A stretch of DNA of 64,000 bases, from assembly GCA_005883355.1 (NCBI GenBank), contig VAXG01000036.1, positions 1 to 64,000 on the forward strand, read 5' to 3'. The notes below the pieces were generated by a model, which was given only the letters and a program-made list of their open reading frames with translations, made no database searches and was not told the origin of the DNA. The position numbers and the translations under genes are program-made. The stretch comes from Actinomycetota bacterium. Its GTDB lineage: Bacteria; Actinomycetota; Thermoleophilia; Gaiellales; Gaiellaceae. Of this stretch, positions 7,863 to 16,055 are shown piece after piece. Position 1 is the first letter of the stretch. Each line of letters begins with the position of its first letter.

Positions 7863-9345
7863 GTGAAGGCTCGTTGTCGAACCGCAGATACGGCTCCAAT
7901 CCGTGGCGCCCCCCCTCCCGGCCGAAGCCGGATTCCTTGTAGCCGCCGAACGGCGACGACGGATCGAACCGGTTGAACGTGTTCGCCCAGACGACACCGG
8001 CGCGCAAGCGCTCGGCCATCCAAAGGATGCGCGAGCCCTTCTCGGTCCAGACACCCGCGCTGAGGCCGTAAGGCGTGTTGTTCGCCTTTTCGACCGCCTC
8101 CTCGGGCGTGCGGAAGGTGAGAACCGACAACACGGGCCCGAAGATCTCCTCCTGCGCGATGCGATAGCTCTGCGCGACGTTGGTGAAGACCGTCGGCACG
8201 AACCAGTAGCCCTTCTCCGGTAGCCGGCACGGCGGCTGGTAGATCTCGGCGCCCTCCTGCTCGCCGGATTCGACCAGCTCGCGAATCTTTTCGAGCTGTT
8301 GCTCGGAGTTGATCGCTCCGACGTCGGTGTTCTTGTCCAGCGGATCGCCCACGCGAAGGGTCGTGAGACGGCGCTTGAGCTTCTCGACGACAGGCTCGTA
8401 GATCGATTCCTGCACGAGGAGGCGCGAGCCGGCGCAGCAGACGTGCCCCTGGTTGAAATAGATGCCGTTGACGATGCCCTCGACCGCCTGGTCGAGCGCG
8501 GCGTCGTCGAAGATGATGTTCGCGGCTTTGCCGCCGAGCTCGAGCGTGAGCTTCTTCCCGGTTCCCGCCAGTTCGCGCTGGATCGCCTTGCCGACGTCGG
8601 TGGAGCCGGTGAAGGCGATCTTGTCGACGTCTTCCGACTTCACGAGCGCAGCGCCCGTCCTTCCGTCGCCCGTGACGATGTTCACGACTCCCGGCGGAAG
8701 CTCGGCCTGACGCAAGACGTCGGCGAAGAGAAGGGCTGACAGCGGCGTCGTTTCCGCCGGCTTGAGGACGACGGTGTTGCCGGCCGCCAGCGCCGGCGCG
8801 ATCTTCCAGGAAAGCATCAGCAGCGGGAAGTTCCACGGGATGATCTGACCGGCCACGCCCACCGGTCGCGGCCGGCGGTTCGGGAACGCGTACTCGAGCT
8901 TGTCCGCCCAGCCTGCGTAGTAGAAGAAGTGCGCCGCGGCCAGCGGGAGGTCGACGTCTCGCGACTCCTTGATCGGTTTGCCGCCGTTGAGCGACTCGAG
9001 CACCGCAAACTCTCGCGAACGTTCTTGCAGGATGCGCGCGATGCGGAACAGGTACTTCGCGCGCTCTGCAGCCGAAATGCCGGACCACCCGTTCTCGAAG
9101 GCGTCACGCGCCGCAGCGACTGCCGCCTCCACTTCCTCGGGAGTCGCCTGGCCGACCTCGGCAAGAGGTTCCTCGGTCGCCGGAGAGATCGTCGTGTAGG
9201 TCTCGCTCGGCTCGAGCCACTTGCCGCCCACGTAGTGCCCGTAGCGTTCGTCGAGGCTGACGACATCCCGAGACTCAGGCGCGGGCGCATACGCCCACTC
9301 CTTCGGAACCGGGGTGCGATCGTGCTTTCGCTCGAGGTCAGTCAA
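7855..9345 (-). CDS. NAD(P)-dependent aldehyde dehydrogenase
   Basis: Full-length (496 residues) aldehyde dehydrogenase that oxidises an aldehyde to the acid or acyl product. The family marks are in order: [10 protein letters not shown], the cofactor-binding [11 protein letters not shown], the general-base Glu in [10 protein letters not shown], the catalytic Cys in [11 protein letters not shown], and [13 protein letters not shown]. It starts with TTG and overlaps deoC by 8 nt. Downstream of deoC its likely substrate is acetaldehyde released from deoxyribose 5-phosphate. That is inferred from context only. Confidence 0.9.
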   Translation of the reverse strand: MTDLERKHDRTPVPKEWAYAPAPESRDVVSLDERYGHYVGGKWLEPSETYTTISPATEEPLAEVGQATPEEVEAAVAAARDAFENGWSGISAAERAKYLFRIARILQERSREFAVLESLNGGKPIKESRDVDLPLAAAHFFYYAGWADKLEYAFPNRRPRPVGVAGQIIPWNFPLLMLSWKIAPALAAGNTVVLKPAETTPLSALLFADVLRQAELPPGVVNIVTGDGRTGAALVKSEDVDKIAFTGSTDVGKAIQRELAGTGKKLTLELGGKAANIIFDDAALDQAVEGIVNGIYFNQGHVCCAGSRLLVQESIYEPVVEKLKRRLTTLRVGDPLDKNTDVGAINSEQQLEKIRELVESGEQEGAEIYQPPCRLPEKGYWFVPTVFTNVAQSYRIAQEEIFGPVLSVLTFRTPEEAVEKANNTPYGLSAGVWTEKGSRILWMAERLRAGVVWANTFNRFDPSSPFGGYKESGFGREGGRHGLEPYLRFDNEPSHD

Positions 9346-10276
9346 CGGTGAAGTAGTCCGGGCTTTGGTAGGCGCCGGTCTTTTCCTTCCGGAGCTGCAT
9401 CAGGACGTCGTTGAGGAGCGACGATGCGCCCAGACGGTAGAGGTCGGGAGTCAGCCACTCGACCCCGAGTGTCTCGTGCAGCTGGACGAGATACTGGACC
9501 GCTTGCTTGGCTTGGCGGATGCCACCCGCGGGCTTCATCCCGATCATCCGTCCGGTCTCTTCGTACACGTCGCGGATCGCTTCGAGCATGCAGAGGGTCA
9601 CCGGAAGCGTGGCCGCGCCCGGCAGCTTGCCCGTCGACGTCTTGATGAAGTCCGCGCCGGCAGCCATCGCGAGGAGCGAGGCTCGCCTGACGTTGTCGTA
9701 GGTCCCCAGCTCGGCCACCTCGAGGATGACCTTCAGGTGCGCGTCGCCCGAAGCCTCTTTCACCTGGACGATCTCGTCGTAGACCTTCGCGTAACGGCCG
9801 GAGAGGAACGCGCCACGGTCGATCACCATGTCGACTTCGTCGGCACCGTGTTCAACGACCCAGCGCACCTCCTCGAGCTTCGTCTCGATCGGCGACTGAC
9901 CCGAGGGAAACGCGGTCGCAACCGATGCGACCTTGACGCTCGTCCCCTCCACCCGGGCGACCGCGGACGGAACCAGATTCGGATAGACGCAGATGGCGGC
10001 CACCGACGGGATCCCGGCATCGCTCGGATCGGGCCGGATCGCCTTGGACGCCAACGCGGCCACCTTTCCAGGGGTGTCCTGGCCCTCGAGGGTCGTGAGA
10101 TCCATCATTCGCACCGCAAGCTCGAGCGCAAAGACCTTGGCCTCGCGCTTGATCGATCGCTTCGCGAGCGAGGCAGCCCGCTCTTCGAGCGCGACCGCGT
10201 CGACCGATCCGACGCGAGGCAGCCGAGGCTCGAGCGGAAGCTCAAAACCGCGTGGGAGAACGGGCGCCTGCGCCAT
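9338..10276 (-). CDS. deoC: deoxyribose-phosphate aldolase
   Basis: Cleaves 2-deoxyribose 5-phosphate to acetaldehyde and glyceraldehyde 3-phosphate in deoxynucleoside catabolism. It is a 312-residue TIM barrel. The Schiff-base lysine is in ADFIKTSTGK, the second active-site lysine is in MIGMKPAGGIR, and the aspartate region is EVDMVIDRGAF. The N-terminus is some 50 residues longer than in the E. coli enzyme. The ATG is fixed by a TACACT box 6 nt upstream. It heads an operon with two aldehyde-dehydrogenase-family genes and the TrpC-like gene. Confidence 0.93.
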   Translation of the reverse strand: MAQAPVLPRGFELPLEPRLPRVGSVDAVALEERAASLAKRSIKREAKVFALELAVRMMDLTTLEGQDTPGKVAALASKAIRPDPSDAGIPSVAAICVYPNLVPSAVARVEGTSVKVASVATAFPSGQSPIETKLEEVRWVVEHGADEVDMVIDRGAFLSGRYAKVYDEIVQVKEASGDAHLKVILEVAELGTYDNVRRASLLAMAAGADFIKTSTGKLPGAATLPVTLCMLEAIRDVYEETGRMIGMKPAGGIRQAKQAVQYLVQLHETLGVEWLTPDLYRLGASSLLNDVLMQLRKEKTGAYQSPDYFTVD

Positions 10277-10282
10277 GCGCTG

Positions 10283-10288
10283 AGTGTA
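10283..10288 (-). promoter_or_regulatory. -10 box TACACT for leaderless deoC operon
   Basis: TACACT on the minus strand, then 6 nt (CAGCGC), then the deoC ATG. The outermost hairpin of the adjacent palindrome occupies the position where a -35 element would lie. Confidence 0.6.
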
Positions 10289-10300
10289 GCTCCCTCGATC

Positions 10301-10750
10301 CGAGCGAAAGCTTCGCTTTCGCTCGGGGTTGGGTACGGCGCTTCGCGCGTAACGTGCGCGGGCGGAGCCCGCGCACTCTTGCCGCGTCTGCGGTTGGCGG
10401 TTGATGTCAACCGTGTGGGCACGGGCGCGAAAGCGTCCGCGCCCACATCAGTACGCCTGCGGCTAAGCCCGGCTTCGCCTGGTCTTAGCCTCCGGCCTTT
10501 GAGTCGGACGCCGCACGAGGGGATCTAAGGCTCTCAACCCGCCGCAATCCCACGGGCCGGAGGTTAGAGCAGGCGCAGCCGCGCTAACCGCAGGCCGAAC
10601 TTAAGGGGGTGGCGACGCTTTAGCGCCGCCACCCCCGCGGTTGAGATCAATCGCCAGCGTCAACCCAAACTGGAGTGCGCGGGCTCCGCCCGCGCACGTT
10701 TTCCCGCGAAGCGGCGTCACCAAAGCCGGAGCGAAAGCGCAGCTTTCGCG
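10301..10750. repeat. composite 450-bp palindrome made of nested hairpins
   Basis: The gene-free interval between era and deoC. Each half carries the same short hairpins in mirrored order around about position 10525. They are A (10301-10325 / 10731-10749), B (10354-10376 / 10675-10697), a linear segment C (10393-10415 / 10636-10658), D (10415-10446 / 10605-10636) and E (10455-10497 / 10555-10596). Hairpin B has arms GTGCGCGGGC and GCCCGCGCAC around a 3-nt loop (GGA on the left, TCC on the right). The halves have diverged, with changes that keep pairing (E stem GGCTAAG/CTTAGCC against GGTTAG/CTAACC). No coding potential is convincing here. Confidence 0.85.
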
Positions 10751-10756
10751 TAGGAG

Positions 10757-11617
10757 TCAAAGGCCGAGGCGTTCCAGCGTCGCCTCGTCTCGGCGCCAGC
10801 GTGGCTTCACCTTCACACGCAATTCCAGATACACCGGATGCCCGACGAGCGCCTCGATCTCGGGCCGGGCCCGCCGGCCGATCTCCCGCACAACCGAGCC
10901 CCCTTTGCCGACGACGATCTGCTTCTGTGACTCGGTCTCGACGAGGACGTCGGCCTCGATCACCCGCTCGCCGAGCTCCTGCACCTCGACCGTGATCGCG
11001 TGGGGAATCTCGTCCTTCGTCAGGCGCAGCGCCTGCTCGCGCACGAGCTCGGCAATCTGCACCTCGACCGGGAGGTCTGTGCGCTGCTTCTGCGGGAAGT
11101 ACAACGGCCCTTCAGGAAGCAGCGCGACGAGCTCCTGGCGGAGCTCCTCGATGCCGTCGCCCGTCTTCGCGCTGACCGGATGGAGCGAATGGAAGTCGCC
11201 GAGCCTCGAGGCCGCTTCCATCTGCGTCGCGATGTGACCGCCTTTCAGCCGGTCGATCTTGTTCACGACGATGATCACCGGAACGCCGAGGTCGAACACG
11301 CGCCGCGCGACGAAGCGGTCTCCCGCACCGATCCGCTCGCGTGCAGAGAGCACGAGCAGGACCGCTTCGACGTCTTCGAACGACCTGTCCACCGTGCGCT
11401 GCATGTGCTCGGTGAGCGCGTCGAGCGGCCGCTGGAAACCCGGAAGGTCGGCGAGGACGAGCTGATAGTCGTCACCGTTCGCGATACCGAAGATCCTTCG
11501 CCGCGTCGTCTGAGGCTTGTCGGAGACGATCGCAACCTTTCCGCCGGCGAGTGCGTTCACGAGTGTCGACTTGCCGACGTTCGGCCGTCCCGCGACGGCG
11601 ACGAAGCCCGATCTCAA
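10757..11617 (-). CDS. era: GTPase Era
   Basis: Ribosome-assembly GTPase that binds the 3' end of 16S rRNA at the membrane-associated stage of 30S maturation. It has 286 residues. The G motifs are GRPNVGKST (G1), the switch-region TTRR, DLPG (G3) and NKID (G4). The C-terminal KH domain carries IVVGKGGSVVREIG. It starts with TTG, which overlaps the cdd stop (TTGA). It ends a run of coupled genes that includes ybeY, another 16S-processing factor. Confidence 0.96.
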   Translation of the reverse strand: MRSGFVAVAGRPNVGKSTLVNALAGGKVAIVSDKPQTTRRRIFGIANGDDYQLVLADLPGFQRPLDALTEHMQRTVDRSFEDVEAVLLVLSARERIGAGDRFVARRVFDLGVPVIIVVNKIDRLKGGHIATQMEAASRLGDFHSLHPVSAKTGDGIEELRQELVALLPEGPLYFPQKQRTDLPVEVQIAELVREQALRLTKDEIPHAITVEVQELGERVIEADVLVETESQKQIVVGKGGSVVREIGRRARPEIEALVGHPVYLELRVKVKPRWRRDEATLERLGL

Positions 11618-11982
11618 GCGGGGAGATCCCAGGTATCCGGCAACAGCTCCGCTGCCGAATATGTGGCGAGCTCACCGGTCGCGCTCAGGAACGTGACCTC
11701 GTCGACCCGAAACTCGTAGAGCCACTGCCGGCAGCCGCCGCAGGGGGAGGCCGTTATTCCGATCGCCTCGATGTCTCCGGGCTTGTAGCCCTCGCTGACC
11801 GCTTTGGCGAGCGCGCTCTTCTCCGCGCAGACGCCCAGTGGATACGCGGCGTTCTCGACGTTTACGCCCTCGAAAACCTTGCCGTCTCGAGTGCGAACTG
11901 CAGCGCCGACGAAGTAATTCGAGTAGGGCGCGTATGCTCGTTGCGAGATCGCCACCGCACGTTCGTAGAGATCTCTGCTCAC
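11614..11982 (-). CDS. cdd: cytidine deaminase
   Basis: Deaminates cytidine and deoxycytidine to the uridine forms in pyrimidine salvage. It is a 122-residue homotetrameric-type enzyme. The zinc site is CAEKSAL (Cys plus the catalytic Glu) and PCGGCRQ (two Cys); the substrate-binding FVGAAVRTRDG and NVENAAYPLG are present. The GTG start at 11982 gives the usual N-terminus and forms a GTGA overlap with the upstream gene. Its stop overlaps the TTG of era. Confidence 0.94.
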   Translation of the reverse strand: MSRDLYERAVAISQRAYAPYSNYFVGAAVRTRDGKVFEGVNVENAAYPLGVCAEKSALAKAVSEGYKPGDIEAIGITASPCGGCRQWLYEFRVDEVTFLSATGELATYSAAELLPDTWDLPA

Positions 11983-12686
11983 AGCAGCTGGAAGACGGAA
12001 AGGGTCACGAGCGCACCGAGCGCACCGCCGTATGCAACCTCGAGGGCGGAGTGAACACCGGATTCCACGCGGGTCTGCGCCACGAGGAGTGCCATGAGGA
12101 AGGTCAGGGCACTGACGACGAAGCGGTGCGAGTCGCCGACGATATAGGTGGCGGCTGTCCAGCCCGCGAAAGCCACGGCGGCGTGTCCTGATGGGAGGCC
12201 TCCGCGGAGCGGCGTCCCGCGACCCGTCCAGGCCTTCGTGGCGATCACGATGATCACCGTCAGGACGAGAGCGACCACCGTGATCTCTGCGGGAGCATTG
12301 CGAAGCTTGTCCAGCACGCGCGCGGTCTTGTCCGCGGCCTTGCCGGCGAACACGAGGTAGCCGACGGCGACCGCGTTCACAGATGCGATCAGCACCGCGC
12401 CGGCCGCGATGTCCTTCGCGAGCTTCGCCATGGGGTCGAAGGACGTCGTGGCAGCGTCGATCGCCCCTTCGATGGCGGTATTGATCATCTCGGCGACCAG
12501 GACGAACGCGATCGACATCAGCAAGACGATCAGCTCGATCTTCGATACGCCAACAGCGACTGCTGCGACGATCACCACGACGGCTGCTGCAAAGTGGAGC
12601 CGCAGGTTGCGTTGTGTCCGCAGCACGTGCACGACGCCCTCGATGGCGTAGTTGAAGCTTTCGATCACGGAGGGACGCGGCCTCAT
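11979..12686 (-). CDS. diacylglycerol kinase / PAP2 phosphatase fusion
   Basis: A 235-residue membrane protein with two joined parts. Residues 1-120 are DgkA/UndPK-like, with the signature EMINTAIEGAID and three predicted membrane helices. Residues 120-235 are PAP2-like, with GLPSGHAAVAFA (phosphatase motif with catalytic His) and VESGVHSALEVAYGG. It probably recycles undecaprenol or diacylglycerol phosphates at the membrane. The gene is joined by 4-nt overlaps to ybeY upstream (ATGA) and cdd downstream (GTGA). Which lipid it acts on is not visible. Confidence 0.88.
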   Translation of the reverse strand: MRPRPSVIESFNYAIEGVVHVLRTQRNLRLHFAAAVVVIVAAVAVGVSKIELIVLLMSIAFVLVAEMINTAIEGAIDAATTSFDPMAKLAKDIAAGAVLIASVNAVAVGYLVFAGKAADKTARVLDKLRNAPAEITVVALVLTVIIVIATKAWTGRGTPLRGGLPSGHAAVAFAGWTAATYIVGDSHRFVVSALTFLMALLVAQTRVESGVHSALEVAYGGALGALVTLSVFQLL

Positions 12687-13057
12687 GAGTGTGCCCGTTC
12701 CCGGGCTTCCATCTCCGACCCGTGGTCGTAGCCGACGAGATGCAAGAGCGCGTGTACGAGCGGAGCGCGCCACGCTTCGCCGACCACCTCTGGGCAGAGG
12801 ACGACATCGCCGAGCTGACGAGGCATTCCCGCAGGCAGGGCCTCGCGCCCGTCGATCGGGAAGGCGAGCGCATCGGTCTCCTCGTCGATGCCGAGGTGGT
12901 TGCGCTTGAGGTCGCGGATCTCGTCCGGGCCGACGAACTGAAGGCCGAGCTCGCCATCTCCGATCCCCTCCGCCTGCAAGACCTGGCGGATCAGGTCCGC
13001 CGCGGCCTCGAAGTCGAGGTCCCTGCCGGAACGGTTTGCCACCTCGATCTCCACCAT
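12683..13057 (-). CDS. ybeY: endoribonuclease YbeY
   Basis: Zinc endoribonuclease that matures the 16S rRNA 3' end and takes part in ribosome quality control. The metal motif HALLHLVGYDH (three His) lies near the C-terminus, preceded by LGDVVLCPEVV. At 124 residues it is on the short side for the family. It lies 2 nt downstream of phoH, the usual partner gene, and overlaps the DgkA-PAP2 gene by ATGA. Confidence 0.93.
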   Translation of the reverse strand: MVEIEVANRSGRDLDFEAAADLIRQVLQAEGIGDGELGLQFVGPDEIRDLKRNHLGIDEETDALAFPIDGREALPAGMPRQLGDVVLCPEVVGEAWRAPLVHALLHLVGYDHGSEMEARERAHS

Positions 13058-13059
13058 CG

Positions 13060-14028
13060 CTACTTCTGCCGTGCCGTTCCGGTCTCCTCCGCGTGCAGCT
13101 TGTAGGCCTCGACGATCCGCTGGACGAGCTTGTGCCGCACGACGTCCTCGTGGCCGAAGCGGATGAAAGCGATGCCGTCGATCGAGCTGAGGATGTCCTG
13201 TACCTGGATGAGCCCCGATGCTTGCTCACGAGGGAGGTCGACCTGCGTCACGTCACCGGTGACGACCACCTTCGAACCGAACCCCAGTCGGGTGAGGAAC
13301 ATCTGCATTTGCTCCGGGCTCGTATTTTGCGCCTCGTCGAGGATGATGAAGGAGTCGTTCAGCGTCCGGCCGCGCATGAAGGCGAGTGGCGCAACCTCGA
13401 TCGTTCCACGCTCCATGTATGTGTTCAGCCGATCCGCATCGAGCATGTCGTAGAGCGCGTCGAAGAGCGGTCGCAGATAGGGATCGACCTTCGCGAGCAT
13501 GTCGCCCGGGAGAAAGCCGAGCCGCTCACCCGCCTCGACGGCGGGGCGCGTCAGGATCACGCGCGCAACCTGGCGGTCCTGCAGCGCGGCGACCGCGAGC
13601 GCCATCGCCAGGTAGGTCTTGCCGGTCCCGGCCGGGCCGATCCCGAACGTCACGGTGCAGTTACGGATCGCATCGACGTACTGCTTCTGCGTCACGGTCT
13701 TCGGCGTGATCTGCTTGCCGCGGTGGCGCCAGACCACGTCGCCGAAGACGTCCTGAACGTTTTCGGCCTGGTCGATGGCATTGAGGACGGCGTCGACTGT
13801 CGCCGGCCCGATCTCCTGCCCGGTCTCGACCAGCTCGACCAGCTCGTCGACGACGGCGCGCGCCTCCGCGACGTGAATGTCGTCGCCTGAGATGGTGAGC
13901 CGGTTCCCGCGGAGGAGAATGGTGATCTCGAGACGGTCGCGGAGAGCGTCGAGAACGCCGTCGCCGATCGTCGCGAGCTCGGCGGCGACGTCGTTGGAGA
14001 CGTCGAGGGTCTGTTTCACTTCTTGCAC
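13060..14028 (-). CDS. phoH: PhoH family ATPase
   Basis: P-loop ATPase of the PhoH/PhoL type, commonly linked to YbeY and RNA metabolism. It has 322 residues, with an N-terminal KH-like domain (ITILLRGNRLTISG), Walker A GPAGTGKTYLA near residue 140, Walker B SFIILDEAQN and the sensor VTGDVTQ. The GTG at 14028 is chosen because a TACACT box sits exactly 6 nt before it. The longer open frame would run into yqeY. Confidence 0.92.
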   Translation of the reverse strand: MQEVKQTLDVSNDVAAELATIGDGVLDALRDRLEITILLRGNRLTISGDDIHVAEARAVVDELVELVETGQEIGPATVDAVLNAIDQAENVQDVFGDVVWRHRGKQITPKTVTQKQYVDAIRNCTVTFGIGPAGTGKTYLAMALAVAALQDRQVARVILTRPAVEAGERLGFLPGDMLAKVDPYLRPLFDALYDMLDADRLNTYMERGTIEVAPLAFMRGRTLNDSFIILDEAQNTSPEQMQMFLTRLGFGSKVVVTGDVTQVDLPREQASGLIQVQDILSSIDGIAFIRFGHEDVVRHKLVQRIVEAYKLHAEETGTARQK

Positions 14029-14034
14029 GCGCTC

Positions 14035-14040
14035 AGTGTA
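14035..14040 (-). promoter_or_regulatory. -10 box TACACT for leaderless phoH-ybeY-era operon
   Basis: TACACT, 6-nt spacer GAGCGC, then the phoH GTG: the same arrangement as at deoC. Confidence 0.6.
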
Positions 14041-14065
14041 GGCGCGACCCTCGGGCGTATTACCT

Positions 14066-14509
14066 CTAGGCGAGTTTTTCCTTGACGAGCTGGCTGACGA
14101 CGGAACCGTCGGTCCGGCCGGACACCTGTGGCATGACATCGGCCATCACGCGGCCGAAGTCACGCATGCTCGTCGCCCCGTTCTCCGCGATCGCGTCGTC
14201 GACGATCTCCTCGAGCTCGGCCTCGGATAGTGGCTCCGGCATGAACTCCTGCAGCACCGAGAGCTCCTGCTCCTCGGCCGCCGCCTGCTCCTCCCGGCCG
14301 CCGGTGCGGAAGGCCTCGGCCGCCTCGATGCGGCGCTTGCGCTCGCGCTGGAGCACCTGGAGCTCTTCGTCGTCCGACAGCGGGCGCTGCAGCTCCTTCT
14401 CCGCCGACCGGAGGCTCGCGAGGATGAGCCTGAGGGCGTCGCGGCGGTCGGCATCGCGCGCGAGCGTCGCCTGCTTGACCTCGTCCTCCATACGTGCGAT
14501 GAGACTCAA
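14066..14509 (-). CDS. YqeY/GatB-like domain protein
   Basis: A 147-residue stand-alone relative of the GatB tRNA-binding tail (YqeY family). It has a helical N-terminus rich in Lys/Glu and a C-terminal three-helix domain ending MPQVSGRTDGSVVSQLVKEKL, where the family has GRADG. It may help tRNA-dependent amidation or bind tRNA; no enzymatic role is established. A TTG start (MSL..., as in most relatives) overlaps the HIT gene stop; ATG 14491 is the alternative. Confidence 0.9.
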   Translation of the reverse strand: MSLIARMEDEVKQATLARDADRRDALRLILASLRSAEKELQRPLSDDEELQVLQRERKRRIEAAEAFRTGGREEQAAAEEQELSVLQEFMPEPLSEAELEEIVDDAIAENGATSMRDFGRVMADVMPQVSGRTDGSVVSQLVKEKLA

Positions 14510-14835
14510 TTCGGAAGTCCCCGGAGGCGCCCGCCGAGAATGTGCCAGTGGAGGTGGAAGACCGTCTGGCCCGCGGCTTCGCCGACGTTCACGACGACGC
14601 GATAGTCGTCGAGGCCGGCCTCGCGCGCGGTCTCGGCGATGAAGTCCAGCATCCGCTTCGCCTCGTCGGGCGGGAACTCGCCGATCTCGCGGAAGCTCGG
14701 GACGTGGCGTACGGGCAGGACGAGCAGATGCGTGTCGGCCTTCGGATTGATGTCGCGGATCGCGACGAAGCCGTCCGCCTTCGCAACGTGATCGCCCTCC
14801 TGCACGAGCTTGCAGAAAAGGCAGTCCTCAGGCAG
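14506..14835 (-). CDS. HIT (histidine triad) nucleotide-binding protein, probable CTG start
   Basis: Hydrolyses nucleoside phosphoramidates or related nucleotides. The N-terminal CLFCKLV and the triad HLHWHILGG near residue 100 are clear, with the zinc-type Cys pair at the start. There is no ATG, GTG or TTG at the expected N-terminus. CTG at 14835 follows AGGAGGGG with 8-9 nt spacing and gives PEDCLFCK, the normal family start, so CTG initiation is the best reading. The gene overlaps mtaB by 8 nt and yqeY by 4 nt. Confidence 0.88.
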   Translation of the reverse strand: MPEDCLFCKLVQEGDHVAKADGFVAIRDINPKADTHLLVLPVRHVPSFREIGEFPPDEAKRMLDFIAETAREAGLDDYRVVVNVGEAAGQTVFHLHWHILGGRLRGLPN

Positions 14836-16021
14836 CGAGGATCCCCTCCTCAGTGACGCTCGCGCCGCGGACGCGGACGAACTCGCCGACCGTCCCTTCG
14901 ACGAGCCACGGCGAGTAGTCGTCCCCGTAGCCGCGGCCGGGCCGATCAACGAGGACGACGTCATCTGCGCCGATCTTCTCACGCCAGCGGGCGAGACAGG
15001 CCGCTTCGGACGCTGCGCGCAGCCGGGCGCCGCGGTCCTTCTTGACCGCCGGCGGGACGGCGTCGTCGCCCGCAGTGACCGTTCCGGGTCGCGGCGAGTA
15101 CGGAAAGACGTGGATCTTGGTGATGCCGGCGGCCTCGACGACCGAGAGCGTGTTCCGGAACGCGCGCTCCGTCTCGGTCGGGAAGCCGACGATCGCATCG
15201 GTCGTGAGGTTGAAGTCGGCGAGCGGCTCGAGGCGGCGGAGGTAGGTGGAGGCGCTGTAGCGGCGGCCCATGTCACGCAGGACTCGGTCGTCGCCCGACT
15301 GCAGTGGAACGTGCAGATGCCTACTCACATTCGGAGTCTCCCGGAGTGCCGACACGAGCTCGGCGTCGACGTGGTTGATCTCGATCGACGACAGCCGGAG
15401 GCGCTCCAGGCCGGGAACGGCACCGACCTCTCGCACCAGGCGCGGCAAGGCGTAACCGGCCGCGCGGTCCCGATAGCACCCGAGGTTGATTCCCGTGAGG
15501 ACGATCTCCCGGTGTCCATGCCCGACGCGTCGCAGCACCTCGTCGAGCACAGCCGCCGCGGCGCGGCTGCGCGATCCGCCGCGGACGAGCGGGATGACGC
15601 AGAAGTTGCAGGAGAAGCTGCACCCGTCCTGGACTTTCACGAAGGCGCGAACCCGGTCGAGCCTCGCGTCCGCTTGCACGCAGCCGATTGCACCCACGTC
15701 GCCGGCCACGAAGGCCGGTGTCTCCTCGCTCGGCCTGGCAACGACCTTGACGTTGGCTGGAAGACCCGAGAAGGCGTCGCCGGCGAGATTTGCCGCGCAA
15801 CCGGTCACGTAGACCCGCTCGTGCGTGCGCGCCGCGCGCGCCGCGGCCTGGCGCGACTTTCGGACCGCCTCGTGCGTGACACAACACGTGTTCACGACCG
15901 CGACCTCGGCGCGGTCAGCTTCTTGCTCGACGTGGCCGTCGGCGAGCAGACGCTCGCGAACGTCCTGTGCGTCCGTGTGGGAGACCTTGCAACCGAGAAA
16001 ACGGACCGAGAACGTCGTCAC
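14828..16021 (-). CDS. mtaB: tRNA (t6A37) methylthiotransferase MtaB
   Basis: Radical-SAM enzyme that adds a methylthio group to t6A37 of tRNA. It has 397 residues. The N-terminal UPF0004 domain carries the three cysteines that bind the auxiliary cluster (FLGCKVSH, NTCCVTHEA, VTGCAA). The radical-SAM cluster is CSFSCNFC near residue 137, followed by GINLGCY, LQSGDD and VGFPTET. A C-terminal TRAM-like segment ends the protein. MiaB is the close alternative, but length and motif wording fit MtaB. The GTG start is supported by TAGCAT 7 nt upstream. Confidence 0.9.
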   Translation of the reverse strand: MTTFSVRFLGCKVSHTDAQDVRERLLADGHVEQEADRAEVAVVNTCCVTHEAVRKSRQAAARAARTHERVYVTGCAANLAGDAFSGLPANVKVVARPSEETPAFVAGDVGAIGCVQADARLDRVRAFVKVQDGCSFSCNFCVIPLVRGGSRSRAAAAVLDEVLRRVGHGHREIVLTGINLGCYRDRAAGYALPRLVREVGAVPGLERLRLSSIEINHVDAELVSALRETPNVSRHLHVPLQSGDDRVLRDMGRRYSASTYLRRLEPLADFNLTTDAIVGFPTETERAFRNTLSVVEAAGITKIHVFPYSPRPGTVTAGDDAVPPAVKKDRGARLRAASEAACLARWREKIGADDVVLVDRPGRGYGDDYSPWLVEGTVGEFVRVRGASVTEEGILAA

Positions 16022-16028
16022 AGGCGTG

Positions 16029-16034
16029 ATGCTA
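16029..16034 (-). promoter_or_regulatory. -10 box TAGCAT for leaderless mtaB
   Basis: TAGCAT lies 7 nt before the GTG of mtaB in the short gap after prmA, so mtaB-HIT-yqeY can start independently of dnaJ-prmA. Confidence 0.5.
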
Positions 16035-16055
16035 ACTGCCCTCAGAGCCCGGCTT

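Noticed and set aside
10301-10750. CRISPR array
   Set aside because: The hairpins differ from one another, have no regular spacing and no unique spacers; symmetry is mirror-like, not tandem.
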